A stretch of DNA of 64,000 bases from Streptomyces sp. G-G2 (GTDB taxonomy: Bacteria; Actinomycetota; Actinomycetes; Streptomycetales; Streptomycetaceae). The DNA is taken from contig NZ_JASISO010000020.1 in NCBI RefSeq assembly GCF_030063135.1, forward strand, positions 62,001-126,000. The letters are read 5' to 3'. Shown here in pieces: positions 33,344 to 41,536 of this stretch (its first letter is position 1; the number at the start of each line of letters is the position of its first letter). Under the pieces are notes generated by a model. The model made no database searches, was not told the origin of the DNA, and saw only the letters and a list, made by a program, of their open reading frames with translations. The position numbers were made by a program, and so were the translations under genes.

Positions 33344-33432
33344 TGTGTGACACAACTGATGTAACACCTGTGATGCTAGGAACGGGCACGGCTCAGCACA
33401 ACCCCTTGGGGCGGTCGACCGAGCAAGCGCTT
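33344..33432 (-). promoter_or_regulatory. Beta-oxidation operon promoter with two palindromes
   Basis: On the minus strand TTGTGC (33401-33396), a 17-bp spacer and TAGCAT (33378-33373). Upstream of the -35 is the palindrome AAGCGCTT (33425-33432); downstream, in the untranslated leader, TGTGT-G-ACACA (33344-33354). TetR-type fatty-acid regulators often use such sites; which protein binds is unknown. Confidence 0.5.
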
Positions 33433-33466
33433 AGTGAGTTTCCGGACGTTTCCGTTCCTCCGCTTC

Positions 33467-33859
33467 CTACCCGTGCGCGCCGGAGCGTTCGTCGAGCGTC
33501 TTCACGTGCCGCCTGAGGGCCACCGTCCGGTAGCTCTCCTCCACCCATTCGCACACCACCTCGGCGCTCGGCGAGCCCTTCTCCCCCAGCGGTACGGTGA
33601 CCCAGCCCGAGCGGCCCAGTCCGTATCCGGTGGGCGCCGCGCCCGGAGCGGTCATCGCGTGGCCGTGCAGGGCCTCGTCCTTGAGCTTGACCGAAAGGCC
33701 GGGCGGCTCGGGGCCGTCGGCATTGCCCAGGAACACGAAGATCTTCTTGTTGATCTTCACCACGGAGTCCGTCGGACCCCACGGTTGCTCCTCGACCGCC
33801 TCGGGCAGGCCGAGGGCGAACTCCCGCACCGCCTCCCACGTGCGCACCGCAGCCTTCAT
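33467..33859 (-). CDS. MmcQ/YjbR family DNA-binding-fold protein, 130 aa
   Basis: Small alpha/beta protein of the CyaY-like YjbR family: VREFALGLPEAVEEQPWG, then KINKKIFVFLGN and SVKLKDEALHGHAM, and a C-terminal ESYRTVALRRHVKTL helix. The family is described as DNA-binding by fold, with little functional work. ATG 33859 has GGAGG 5 nt upstream; GTG 33871 lacks one. Encoded upstream of, and apparently separate from, the beta-oxidation operon. Confidence 0.82.
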   Translation of the reverse strand: MKAAVRTWEAVREFALGLPEAVEEQPWGPTDSVVKINKKIFVFLGNADGPEPPGLSVKLKDEALHGHAMTAPGAAPTGYGLGRSGWVTVPLGEKGSPSAEVVCEWVEESYRTVALRRHVKTLDERSGAHG

Positions 33860-33953
33860 CGACGCCTCCACTTACCGCAGGTCACACCTGCTCGCACGGA
33901 CAGTCGATCCTCACGCTAGCCTCAGCGACCGACAGCAGTCGGGAGGAGCACAG

Positions 33954-35228
33954 ATGAACAGCCCGCACACCAGCCAGAACCTGCCAGAGCCCGGACCCGT
34001 GCCCGGCCCCGTGCCCGGACCGGCACCCGGGTCCGCACCCCGGTCCGCGCCGGAACGCGCCTACGACCTGGTGCTCTTCGGGGCGACCGGGTTCGTCGGC
34101 GCCCTCACCGCCGAGTACCTCGCCGCGCACGCGCCCGCCGGATGCCGGTGGGCCCTCGCGGGCCGCGACCGGGCCAAACTCGAACGTCTGCGGGAGCGCC
34201 TCGCCGCCATCGACCCCCGGTGCGCGGAACTGCCGCTGCTGCGCGCGGACGCCACCGATCCGCGCGAGGTGCGCGAACTGGCCGCCTCCACCCGCGTGCT
34301 GGCCACCACCGTGGGTCCGTACATCTGGTACGGCGCGCAGCTGGTCGCCGCCTGCGCCGAGAACGGCACCGACTACCTGGACCTCACCGGGGAACCGGAG
34401 TTCGTGGACCGGATGTACGTCGCCCACGACGCCCGGGCCCGGGAGAGCGGCGCGCGCATCGTGCACGCCTGCGGCTTCGACTCGATCCCGGCCGACCTCG
34501 GCGCGTACTTCACCGTCCGGCGGCTGCCCGAGGGGGTCCCACTGACCGTGGACGGGTTCCTGCGCACCAACGCCACCTTCTCGGGCGGCACCCTGGCCTC
34601 GGCGCTCGCCGCCGCCGGTCGCGGAGCGCAGACCCTGGCCGCCGCACGGGAGCGCCGGCTGCACGAGCCCCGGCTGCTGGGGCGCCGGGCCAGGGGACCC
34701 GCCGCCGCGCCCCGCTACAGCCGGGAGACCGGGAGCTGGGCGCTGCCGCTGCCCACGCTGGACCCCCGGGTGGTGGCCCGGTCGGCGGCCGCGCTGGAAC
34801 GGTACGGTCCGGACTTCCGCTACCGGCACTACGCCTCCGTGCGCCGCCTGCCGGTCGCGGTGGGCGCGGCGGGAGCGGTCGGCGCGACGGTCGCCCTGGC
34901 CCAGATCCCGGCCGTGCGGAGCTGGCTCGGCAGCCGGTGGGAGCCGGGGCGGGGGCCGGACGCGCAGCGCAGGGCGCGCAGCTGGTTCACGGTCCGCTTC
35001 GTGGGCGAGGGCGGCGGCCGCCGGGTGCTGACGGAGGTCTCGGGCGGCGATCCCGGGTACGGCGAGACGGCGAAGATGCTGGCGGAGTCGGCGCTGTGCC
35101 TGGCGTACGACCGGCTCCCGGCGGCTTCGGGGCAGCTGACCACGGCCGTGGCGATGGGCGACGCGCTGCTGGAGCGGCTCCAGGGGGCGGGGATCCGCTT
35201 CCGGGTCGTGGACGAACGGGCGGTGTGA
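33954..35228 (+). CDS. saccharopine dehydrogenase-like / trans-acting enoyl reductase family protein, 424 aa
   Basis: NAD(P)-binding Rossmann start YDLVLFGATGFVGALTAEYL at about residue 36, then ALAGRDRAKLERLRERL, YIWYGAQLVAACAENGTDYLD and HACGFDSIPADLGAYF, all typical of the saccharopine-dehydrogenase-like family that includes the mycobacterial trans-acting enoyl reductase of phenolic-lipid synthesis. A true saccharopine dehydrogenase would be shorter and differ, so a lipid or polyketide reductase role is more likely. Residues 12-34 are a Pro/Gly repeat (PGPVPGPVPGPAPGS). ATG 33954 has GGGAGGAG at good spacing. Confidence 0.85.
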   Translation: MNSPHTSQNLPEPGPVPGPVPGPAPGSAPRSAPERAYDLVLFGATGFVGALTAEYLAAHAPAGCRWALAGRDRAKLERLRERLAAIDPRCAELPLLRADATDPREVRELAASTRVLATTVGPYIWYGAQLVAACAENGTDYLDLTGEPEFVDRMYVAHDARARESGARIVHACGFDSIPADLGAYFTVRRLPEGVPLTVDGFLRTNATFSGGTLASALAAAGRGAQTLAAARERRLHEPRLLGRRARGPAAAPRYSRETGSWALPLPTLDPRVVARSAAALERYGPDFRYRHYASVRRLPVAVGAAGAVGATVALAQIPAVRSWLGSRWEPGRGPDAQRRARSWFTVRFVGEGGGRRVLTEVSGGDPGYGETAKMLAESALCLAYDRLPAASGQLTTAVAMGDALLERLQGAGIRFRVVDERAV

Positions 35229-35294
35229 GGCGGGGGCGGCTCGGCGGGAGGTGAGCGCGGGGCCCGGGGGCCGGGGGGCCGGGGCCCGGGGGGC

Positions 35295-35972
35295 TCAGCC
35301 CGCCTCGCGCAGCGCCCGGCGGCAGAGGGAGTCCGCGTGCCGGGTGCTCTCGGGGATCCGGAAGCGCGGGCTCAGGGCCAGGGTGTGCGCGGTCGCGTTG
35401 TCCAGCGAGACGCGGTGCCCGACGGAGACGTACACCGGCTTGATCCCGTCCTGGGTGCGCAGCGCCCGGCCGACCTCGGCGCCGTCAGAGGCGAGGAGGG
35501 GGGAGGCGTCCCCGCGCCGCGCACCCGGTTCGGCGTACGTGAAGGTGAACGGGTTCTTCGCGACCCCGATGGTCGCCAGGCCGGTGACCACGCCGAGGTG
35601 GCAGGCGAGCCCGAAGCCGCGCGGGTGCGCGAGCCCGTACCCGTCGCAGACGACCAGCCCGGGGGCGCGGGTCAGCGCGTCCAGGGCGGCCAGCACGGTG
35701 GGCAGTTCGCGGAAGGCGAGCAGCCCCGGAACGTACGGGAAGCTGACGCGCCCCACCGCGGTCGCCTCCTCGACGACCTCCAGGGTGCCCGCGTCGAGCA
35801 CCACGGCCGCGGCGGCGACGAGGTCGCGCTCGTCGTCGTACGCGACGTCCACTCCGGTCACCAGGCCCTGCCCGACCGGCGGGCCGGTCTCGGTGAGCAC
35901 GACCTGGTGCCGCAGTTCGTCCTGTATCGCCCGGGCCTCGGCCTCATCGGCGGGGGTCTTCGCACTCGTCAT
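35295..35972 (-). CDS. nfi: endonuclease V (deoxyinosine 3' endonuclease), 225 aa
   Basis: Repairs deaminated adenine (hypoxanthine) in DNA. All family blocks are present: VTGVDVAYDD (metal-binding Asp), SFPYVPGLLAFRE (Tyr wedge and Glu), VCDGYGLAHPRGFGLACHLG (second Asp, strand-binding His) and ATIGVAKNPF (Lys). The start codon ATG 35972 lies only 26 bp from the divergent yciI-like start, with a TACTCT box 9 nt upstream. Confidence 0.95.
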   Translation of the reverse strand: MTSAKTPADEAEARAIQDELRHQVVLTETGPPVGQGLVTGVDVAYDDERDLVAAAAVVLDAGTLEVVEEATAVGRVSFPYVPGLLAFRELPTVLAALDALTRAPGLVVCDGYGLAHPRGFGLACHLGVVTGLATIGVAKNPFTFTYAEPGARRGDASPLLASDGAEVGRALRTQDGIKPVYVSVGHRVSLDNATAHTLALSPRFRIPESTRHADSLCRRALREAG

Positions 35973-35981
35973 GATGGTGCG

Positions 35982-36001
35982 AGAGTAGCCTGGAGATCAT
36001 G
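35982..36001. promoter_or_regulatory. Compact divergent promoter, leaderless on the plus side
   Basis: Plus strand: TAGCCT (35986-35991), 7 nt, ATG 35999. Minus strand: TACTCT (35987-35982), 9 nt, ATG 35972. The two -10 boxes overlap, so both genes cannot easily be transcribed at once. GGAG in the plus-strand gap may also serve as a ribosome-binding site. Confidence 0.45.
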
Positions 36002-36298
36002 TTCGTAATGGAGTTGACCTACACCGCGCCCCTCGAAGCCGTCGAGGAACAGATGGACGCCCACATCACCTGGCTGGACGGCTACTACGCCTCCGGCGTC
36101 TTCCTCGCCTCGGGCCGCAAGGTGCCGCGCGAGGGCGGCGTGATCCTCGCGGGCGGGGTCTCCCGCGCCGAGATCGAGAAGATCGCCGACGAGGACCCCT
36201 TCACGGTGGCGGGCGTCTGCGCCTACCGCATCACGGAGTTCATCGCGACGAAGACCTCGACGGACCTGGCCGCGGTCCGCGAGACCCCGCTCGTCTGA
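35999..36298 (+). CDS. YciI family protein, 99 aa
   Basis: Ferredoxin-like dimeric fold: FVMELTYTAPLEAVEEQMDA, HITWLDGYYASGVFLASG (His-Asp pair conserved in YciI proteins) and GGVILAGGVSRAEIEKIADE. Family function is not settled; catalytic or heme/ligand roles have been proposed. ATG 35999 is used; ATG 36008 is in frame. Divergent from endonuclease V with 26 bp between start codons. Confidence 0.88.
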   Translation: MFVMELTYTAPLEAVEEQMDAHITWLDGYYASGVFLASGRKVPREGGVILAGGVSRAEIEKIADEDPFTVAGVCAYRITEFIATKTSTDLAAVRETPLV

Positions 36299-36355
36299 GC
36301 CTTCCCCGTACCGGCTCCCCCGGTGGCGGACCGCCACCGGGGAGGCGGGCCCGCG

Positions 36356-37519
36356 CTACTCTCCCCGGCCCGGCTCCAGCCGCGCCACCCGGCCCTTCTC
36401 GCCCGCCGCCCAGCAGGCCAGGTCGGCGGTGCAGGCGACGGTGTCGAAGGACCCCGTGGCCAGCGGCCGCCAGCTGCGGCCCGCGTCGAGCGTGAGGTCA
36501 CTGCCGGTCGGGCCGACCGCGAGGGCCACCGTCGAGGTGTACGGAACCCAGGCGACCCCCGACCGGTAGGCGGGCGGCGGCGCGGTGGCCGCGCGCCAGC
36601 TGCGGCCCGCGTCGGCGGAGACCGCGCCCGCCTTCGGGGACGCCTCGCCGGTCCGGTAGTCGCCGCCCACCGCCAGGCCGTGGGCGCGGTCGCGGAAGGC
36701 GATCCCGAAGACCCCCTTCGCGGGATCGCCCGCGGGCAGGGTGGAATCGGCCGCGCTCCAGGTCAGACCCCGGTCCGCCGAGTGCAGCACGCGCCCGCTC
36801 GCGCCCCCGCCCGTGGCCAGCCAGACGTCCCGCGCCCCCGCGCTGACCAGGCACTGCCCGCTCGCGGCGAAGCCCGCCTCACCGGGCAGCGCGTCCGGCA
36901 TCCCGGCGTTCGGCAGCACCCGCCAGCTGCGCCCGCCGTCCGCGGTGGACAGGATCCGGAACTTCCCGTCGACCGGGTCGCTCACGGCCAGCCCGTGCGC
37001 GGGGTCGGAGAAGGTCAGGCAGTCGTAGAAGGCCCGGGGATCGGGGTTGCGGAAGCTCTCGCTCCAGGTGGCCCCGCCGTCCTCGGTCCGCCAGATCCGG
37101 GAGTCCTCGCCCTCGCCGATGGACAGGGCCACCGCGCGCCGCACGTCGAAGGCCTCGATGTCGCGCAGCTCCAGTCCGGCGGCTCCGGGCGGGGACACGT
37201 CGCCCCAGCTCCGGCCGCCGTCCACGGTGCGCAGGACCGTCCCCTTCGAGCCGGACACCCAGGCGGTGGAGCGGCTCACGGCCGCCAGGCCCCGGAAGCG
37301 GGCGTCCGTACCGGTGCCCTTGAGGGCCCAGCCGAGGCCGGGGCTCCAGCCCGGCGCCGCGGCGGTGTCCGCCCCGGCGGAAGCGGCGGTGTCCGTCCCA
37401 CCGGAAGCGGCCGTGTCCCGGGCGGGAGCGGCGGTGTCCGCCCGGGCGGGCGCGGCGGGAACCCCGGCCAGCACCCCCGTCAGAGCTGCCGCGCACATGC
37501 CAACTGCCAGAAGTCTCAT
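36356..37519 (-). CDS. secreted Asp-box (BNR/sialidase-like) beta-propeller protein, 387 aa
   Basis: Signal peptide (MRLLAVGMCAAALTGVLAG, cleavage near ARA), then an Ala/Thr/Asp/Gly-rich linker (DTAASGGTDTAASAG), then a propeller with repeated Asp boxes: VDGGRSWG, EDGGATWS, ADGGRSWR, ADRGLTWS and DAGRSWR twice. The pattern is that of BNR/Vps10-like or Ycf48-type folds; no sialidase catalytic residues are evident, so binding or structural roles outside the membrane are more likely than hydrolysis. ATG 37519 begins the signal peptide. Divergent from ssgD. Confidence 0.85.
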   Translation of the reverse strand: MRLLAVGMCAAALTGVLAGVPAAPARADTAAPARDTAASGGTDTAASAGADTAAAPGWSPGLGWALKGTGTDARFRGLAAVSRSTAWVSGSKGTVLRTVDGGRSWGDVSPPGAAGLELRDIEAFDVRRAVALSIGEGEDSRIWRTEDGGATWSESFRNPDPRAFYDCLTFSDPAHGLAVSDPVDGKFRILSTADGGRSWRVLPNAGMPDALPGEAGFAASGQCLVSAGARDVWLATGGGASGRVLHSADRGLTWSAADSTLPAGDPAKGVFGIAFRDRAHGLAVGGDYRTGEASPKAGAVSADAGRSWRAATAPPPAYRSGVAWVPYTSTVALAVGPTGSDLTLDAGRSWRPLATGSFDTVACTADLACWAAGEKGRVARLEPGRGE

Positions 37520-37863
37520 GGCGCCGGAAGCTAACGCACCCTTGATCGGCCGTCCAGGGTGCCTCGCCGCGCCCGCCGGGGCGCGGACGGGCGGCCGGAC
37601 GGGGCCCGAGTGATGCCTCACGCCCGTGGAGGGAGCGGAAACCAGCCTTACTGCGACCACTCCGGAGCCCCCGGCTCCGCACGAGACTCCTTGCGCCCCA
37701 ACCGTCCCGGGCCGCCCTTGGGCGATCACACGGATCTGTTCCAGCCGTTCGGTGACACAGCTCACGCACTCTCCCCATGCACGGATTCGCGATTTCCCGC
37801 GTCTATCCGGTTGCCGGGCCCCAGCCACCGCCCGGCAACCGACCCGCCGCAAGGGAGCGAGCC
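37520..37863. other. 344-bp divergent intergenic region upstream of ssgD
   Basis: No gene is convincing. An ATG at 37777 is in frame with ssgD and would add 29 residues unlike SsgA-family N-termini. GGTGACACAGCTCACGC (from 37750) is a loose inverted repeat about 110 bp before the ssgD start and may be part of its control region. Confidence 0.4.
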
Positions 37864-38280
37864 TTGATCACCACCATCGAGCAGGCCGTACAGGCCCGTC
37901 TGGTCGCCTCGGCGCCCAAGGTCGAGACCGTCCCCGTCACCCTCCATTACGACCGCTCGGACCCCTTCGCCGTCCGCATGGCCTTCCCGGCCCCCGCGAC
38001 GCTGGAGGGCGTGGAGGTGTCGTGGACCTTCGCGCGCGAGCTTCTGGCCGCGGGGCTGGACCGGCCCTGCGGCAGCGGCGACGTACGGGTGCGGCCGTAC
38101 GGATCGGGCCGGACCGTCGTGGAGTTCCACGCTCCGGAGGGCGTGGCGATCGTCCTGATGGCCACACCGGAGCTGCGCGGGTTCCTGGAGCGGTCCGCCG
38201 CCGTGGCGCCGCCGGGGCTGGAGCACCTGTACCTGGACATGGACCACAGCCTGGCCGAGCTGATGCGCGACTCCTGTTGA
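37864..38280 (+). CDS. ssgD: SsgA family sporulation/cell division regulator (SsgD-like), 138 aa, TTG start
   Basis: SALPs are actinomycete proteins that steer septum placement, cell-wall growth and autolysis. Diagnostic parts: VPVTLHYDRSDPFAVRMAF, VSWTFARELLAAGLDRPCG, SGDVRVRPYGSG and PPGLEHLYLDMDHSLAELM. The start is TTG 37864 with AAGGGAG 7 nt upstream; no ATG/GTG is well placed. The symbol ssgD rests on resemblance and on gene context (next to an ABC-F gene, as I recall for SCO6722), not on alignment. Confidence 0.85.
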   Translation: MITTIEQAVQARLVASAPKVETVPVTLHYDRSDPFAVRMAFPAPATLEGVEVSWTFARELLAAGLDRPCGSGDVRVRPYGSGRTVVEFHAPEGVAIVLMATPELRGFLERSAAVAPPGLEHLYLDMDHSLAELMRDSC

Positions 38281-38292
38281 CCGACCGCCCGG

Positions 38293-38357
38293 ATGGACGC
38301 CGTACTCACTGACGGACGGCCGCACTAAATCGTTTGCGGGCGGCCGGCCGCCGCCCG
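38293..38357 (+). promoter_or_regulatory. Possible leader peptide plus hairpin (attenuator) upstream of ABC-F gene
   Basis: ATG 38293 opens an 11-codon frame (MDAVLTDGRPH, TAA 38326-38328) with a weak ribosome-binding site. A GC-rich hairpin follows at 38337-38357: CGGGCGGC pairs with GCCGCCCG around 5 nt. A second small hairpin GAGCA-N6-TGCTC lies further down. ABC-F resistance genes often use such ribosome-mediated attenuators. The hairpin could instead be the ssgD terminator. Confidence 0.35.
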
Positions 38358-38511
38358 TAGCTTCGCAGACGCCCCATCGCCGTCGAAACGGAGCAGGACA
38401 TTGCTCGTCTGAGGTCCGAGACACCGACCGCCCCAGCCCTTCGTCAGGAGCGCTCCCCGTCGGCTGTCTCCCCGCGTTGCATCGCACCACTCACGCAACC
38501 TGGAGGCCTCC

Positions 38512-40161
38512 ATGAGCCATGCCCCTACGTACGTCACCTGCTCCACCCTGGTCTTCGACTGGCCCGACGGAACCCCCGTCTTCGACGGCCTCCAGCTCGC
38601 CGTCGGCCCCGGCCGCACCGGCCTGATCGGGCTCAACGGCTCGGGCAAGTCCACCCTGTTGAAACTCATCGCGGGTGAACTGGCCCCCACCGACGGCCGG
38701 ATCTCCGTGGCCGGCACGGTCGGCCACCTCCCCCAGGGCATCACCCTCGACACCTCGCTCCGCGTGGACGAGGCCCTCGGGACCACCGCCACCCGCGCCG
38801 CCCTGCACGCCATCGAGGCGGGCGACGCGAGCGAGGCCAACTTCACGGCGGTCGGCGACGACTGGGACGTGGAGGAACGCTCCCTCGCCACCCTCGACCA
38901 GCTCGGGCTGGGCCGGATCGGCCTCGACCGCACGGTCGGTGAACTGTCCGGCGGGGAGAGCGTGTTGCTGCGCCTGGCCGCGCTGCTGATCGCCCGGCCC
39001 GACGTACTGCTCCTCGACGAGCCCACCAACAACCTCGACCTCCCGGCCCGGCAGCGGCTGTACGCCGCGGTCGAAGCCTGGACCGGGGTACTGGTCCTGG
39101 TCAGCCACGACCGGGACCTGCTGGACCGGGTGGACCAGATCGCCGAGCTGCGCGAGGGTGAAGTCCGCTGGTACGGCGGGAACTTCAGCGCGTACGAGGA
39201 GGTCCTGGCCGCCGAGCAGGAGACGGCCGAGCGGCTGGTCCGGGTCGCGGAGGCCGACGTACAGCGCCAGAAGCGTGAACTGTCCGACGCCCACGTCAAG
39301 TTGGCTCGCCGCAAGCGGTACGGACAGAAGATGAACGACACCAAGCGCGAGCCCAAGATCGTGATGGGTGAACGCAAACGGCAGGCCCAGGTCTCGGCGG
39401 GCAAGCACCGCATCATGCACACCGAGAAGCTGGCGCAGGCGCGGGAGCGGCTCGACCAGGCGGTGGACGCGGTGCGCGACGACGACGAGATCCGGATCGA
39501 GCTGCCCGCCACCCTGGTGCCGCCGGGGCGGCGGGTGCTGACCCTGAGCGGGCTGCGCCTCGCGCACGCGCGGACGGCGGTGGTGCGGGGCGAGTGGGAA
39601 CTGCGCGGGCCGGAACGGATCGCCCTGGTCGGGCGCAACGGTTCGGGCAAGACCACCCTGCTGCGCACGGTGGCCGGGCTGCTGCCTCCGGTGTCCGGCG
39701 AGGCGGTGACGCACGTACCGGCGCGGTACCTGCCGCAGCGGCTCGACGTGCTCGACGACGGCCGTTCGGTGGTGGAGAACGTGGCGCGGTTCGCCCCTCG
39801 GGCCACGAACAACCGGATCCGGGCCCGCCTCGCGCACTTCCTCTTCCGGGGCGACCGGGCGGACCAGCCCGCGGGCACCCTGTCGGGCGGCGAGCGCTTC
39901 CGGGCGGCACTGGCGGCGCTGCTGCTGGCGGACCCGGCTCCGCAGCTGCTGATGCTGGACGAGCCGACGAACAACCTGGACCTGGCGAGCGTACGACAGC
40001 TGACGGACGCGCTGGACTCCTACGAGGGCGCCCTGATCGTGGCCGGGCACGACGTGCCGTTCCTGGAGTCGATCGGCATCACCCGCTGGCTGCTGATCCA
40101 GGACGGCGAGCTGCGGCCGACCACGGCGGAGGGGGTGCGGGCATCCATGTGGCAGGACTGA
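38512..40161 (+). CDS. ABC-F family ATP-binding protein, 549 aa
   Basis: Soluble tandem ABC ATPase: Walker A GLNGSGKST and GRNGSGKTT, signatures LSGGE in both halves, Walker B LLLDEPTNNLD and LMLDEPTNNLD. The interdomain linker (about 80 residues, basic, RRKRYGQKMNDTKREPK) is the part that reaches into the ribosome in ARE proteins. Whether it confers antibiotic resistance or acts in translation cannot be told. ATG 38512 has CTGGAGG upstream. The 231-bp leader contains a possible attenuator. Confidence 0.93.
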   Translation: MSHAPTYVTCSTLVFDWPDGTPVFDGLQLAVGPGRTGLIGLNGSGKSTLLKLIAGELAPTDGRISVAGTVGHLPQGITLDTSLRVDEALGTTATRAALHAIEAGDASEANFTAVGDDWDVEERSLATLDQLGLGRIGLDRTVGELSGGESVLLRLAALLIARPDVLLLDEPTNNLDLPARQRLYAAVEAWTGVLVLVSHDRDLLDRVDQIAELREGEVRWYGGNFSAYEEVLAAEQETAERLVRVAEADVQRQKRELSDAHVKLARRKRYGQKMNDTKREPKIVMGERKRQAQVSAGKHRIMHTEKLAQARERLDQAVDAVRDDDEIRIELPATLVPPGRRVLTLSGLRLAHARTAVVRGEWELRGPERIALVGRNGSGKTTLLRTVAGLLPPVSGEAVTHVPARYLPQRLDVLDDGRSVVENVARFAPRATNNRIRARLAHFLFRGDRADQPAGTLSGGERFRAALAALLLADPAPQLLMLDEPTNNLDLASVRQLTDALDSYEGALIVAGHDVPFLESIGITRWLLIQDGELRPTTAEGVRASMWQD

Positions 40162-40482
40162 CGGGGGCCGGCGAGGGCCCGGGGCGCTTCCGCTTCGGTC
40201 CGGACGCCGACATCGGGCCTCCCTCGGCGCGACAGGGTCCGTGGCGTACGTCACGGACCCGGCCGTAGCCCTCCACGCATGGGTTCAGACGGTCAATCCG
40301 GGTGCCGCGGGTCACCTTCTGGTGTGAGTTTGGACCTCCTGGCGCCTCTTTCAACTGCATACATAACGGGACGTAACCAGGCACCCCCAGGGGTGGGGCT
40401 TGGTTCCTCTTCACGCCGCGCTTAACCTACGGGTTCGTAGGCTACGGAACCGTAGGTATTCGCTTTGTCCCCAGGAGCACCC
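40162..40482. other. 321-bp intergenic region upstream of the acyl-ACP desaturase gene
   Basis: Contains the desaturase promoter and operator (40400-40457) near its 3' end. The 40200-40400 part holds no credible gene and is noticeably more A/T-rich around 40350-40375 than the flanks. Confidence 0.5.
40400..40457 (+). promoter_or_regulatory. Desaturase promoter overlapped by tandem CTACGG/CCGTAG palindromes
   Basis: TTGGTT (40400-40405), 17 bp, TAACCT (40423-40428). Starting in the -10 box: CCTACG-GGTT-CGTAGG (40426-40441) and CTACGG-AA-CCGTAG (40442-40455), with outer arms ACCTACGG (40425-40432) and CCGTAGGT (40450-40457). All arms match perfectly. The position over the transcription start implies repression. 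TetR-family lipid regulators bind ACGG-CCGT palindromes of this form; no TetR gene is in the window. Confidence 0.7.
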
Positions 40483-41454
40483 GTGACGATCACCTCTCCC
40501 CACCTCGGCAGCTCGGAGGCGTGGACCGACGCCAAGCTGCTGTTCGCGCTGGAAGAGGTGGTGGAAAAAGAACTCAACCGTCACCTCCAGGTGACGAAGG
40601 ACTGGATGCCCCACGAGTACGTTCCGTGGAGCGACGCGCGCAACTTCCCCGGGTTCTTCGAGGACGGCGAGGCCTGGGAGGTCGGCCAGTCCAAGGTCAC
40701 CGACATCGGCCGCATCGCCCTGGTGGTCAACCTCCTCACCGAGGACAACCTCCCCAGCTACCACCACGAGATCGCGTCCCTCTTCGGCCGCGAAGGCGCC
40801 TGGGGCACGTGGGTGCACCGCTGGACCGCGGAGGAGGGGCGCCACGGCATCGTGATGCGCGACTACCTCCTCGCGTCGCGCGCCGTGGACCCGGACCAGC
40901 TCGAGAAGTTCCGGATGATGCACATGGCGGAGGGCTTCGAGTCCGACAACCGGCACTCGATGCTGCACTCGGTGGCGTACGTCGCCTTCCAGGAGCTGGC
41001 CACCCGGATCTCGCACCGCAACACCGGCCACCAGTCCGGTGACCCGGTCTGCGACCGGATGCTGGCCCGTATCGCGGCCGACGAGAACTTGCACATGATC
41101 TTCTACCGCAACCTGCTCGGCTCCGCCTTCGAGCTGGCCCCGGACCTGACGATGCAGGCCGTGCGCGACGTCGTCGTCAACTTCCGGATGCCCGGTCACG
41201 GCATGCCCGGCTTCGAGCGGGCCGCCGCGCAGATGGCGATCGGCGGGATCTACAACATGCGGATCCACCACGACGACGTGCTGAGCCCGGTGCTCCGCTT
41301 CCTCAAGGTGATGGAGATCGACGGCCTCGGCCCCGAGGGCCAGCAGGCGCAGGACGAGCTCGGCATGTACATGGGCGGCCTGGACTCCGAGGCGCGCAAG
41401 TTCGACGAGCGCCTCGCCGCCCGCGCGGCCCGCATCGCGGCCCGCAAGGCCTGA
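40483..41454 (+). CDS. acyl-[acyl-carrier-protein] desaturase (di-iron), 323 aa
   Basis: Soluble di-iron desaturase that introduces a cis double bond into acyl-ACP or a related thioester. Iron ligands come from two EExxH-type motifs, TAEEGRHG and AADENLHM, plus an earlier Glu in LLTEDNLPSYHHEI. Length fits actinobacterial DesA proteins. GTG 40483 has AGGAG about 6 nt upstream. The gene is monocistronic, with an elaborate operator over its promoter, so membrane unsaturation appears tightly regulated here. Confidence 0.93.
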   Translation: MTITSPHLGSSEAWTDAKLLFALEEVVEKELNRHLQVTKDWMPHEYVPWSDARNFPGFFEDGEAWEVGQSKVTDIGRIALVVNLLTEDNLPSYHHEIASLFGREGAWGTWVHRWTAEEGRHGIVMRDYLLASRAVDPDQLEKFRMMHMAEGFESDNRHSMLHSVAYVAFQELATRISHRNTGHQSGDPVCDRMLARIAADENLHMIFYRNLLGSAFELAPDLTMQAVRDVVVNFRMPGHGMPGFERAAAQMAIGGIYNMRIHHDDVLSPVLRFLKVMEIDGLGPEGQQAQDELGMYMGGLDSEARKFDERLAARAARIAARKA

Positions 41455-41536
41455 TCCTTCCTGGCCGGATATCCATCCCTCCCAGGGGTGACGACGATTG
41501 CCCTGGCGGAGCCCCGCTCTGCCAGGCTCTCGGCCC

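Noticed and set aside
27843..33350. A 5.5-kb plus-strand open frame antisense to the beta-oxidation operon
   Set aside because: Low-complexity Gly/Asp/Val/Arg sequence with no motif; the minus strand encodes four well-recognised enzymes.
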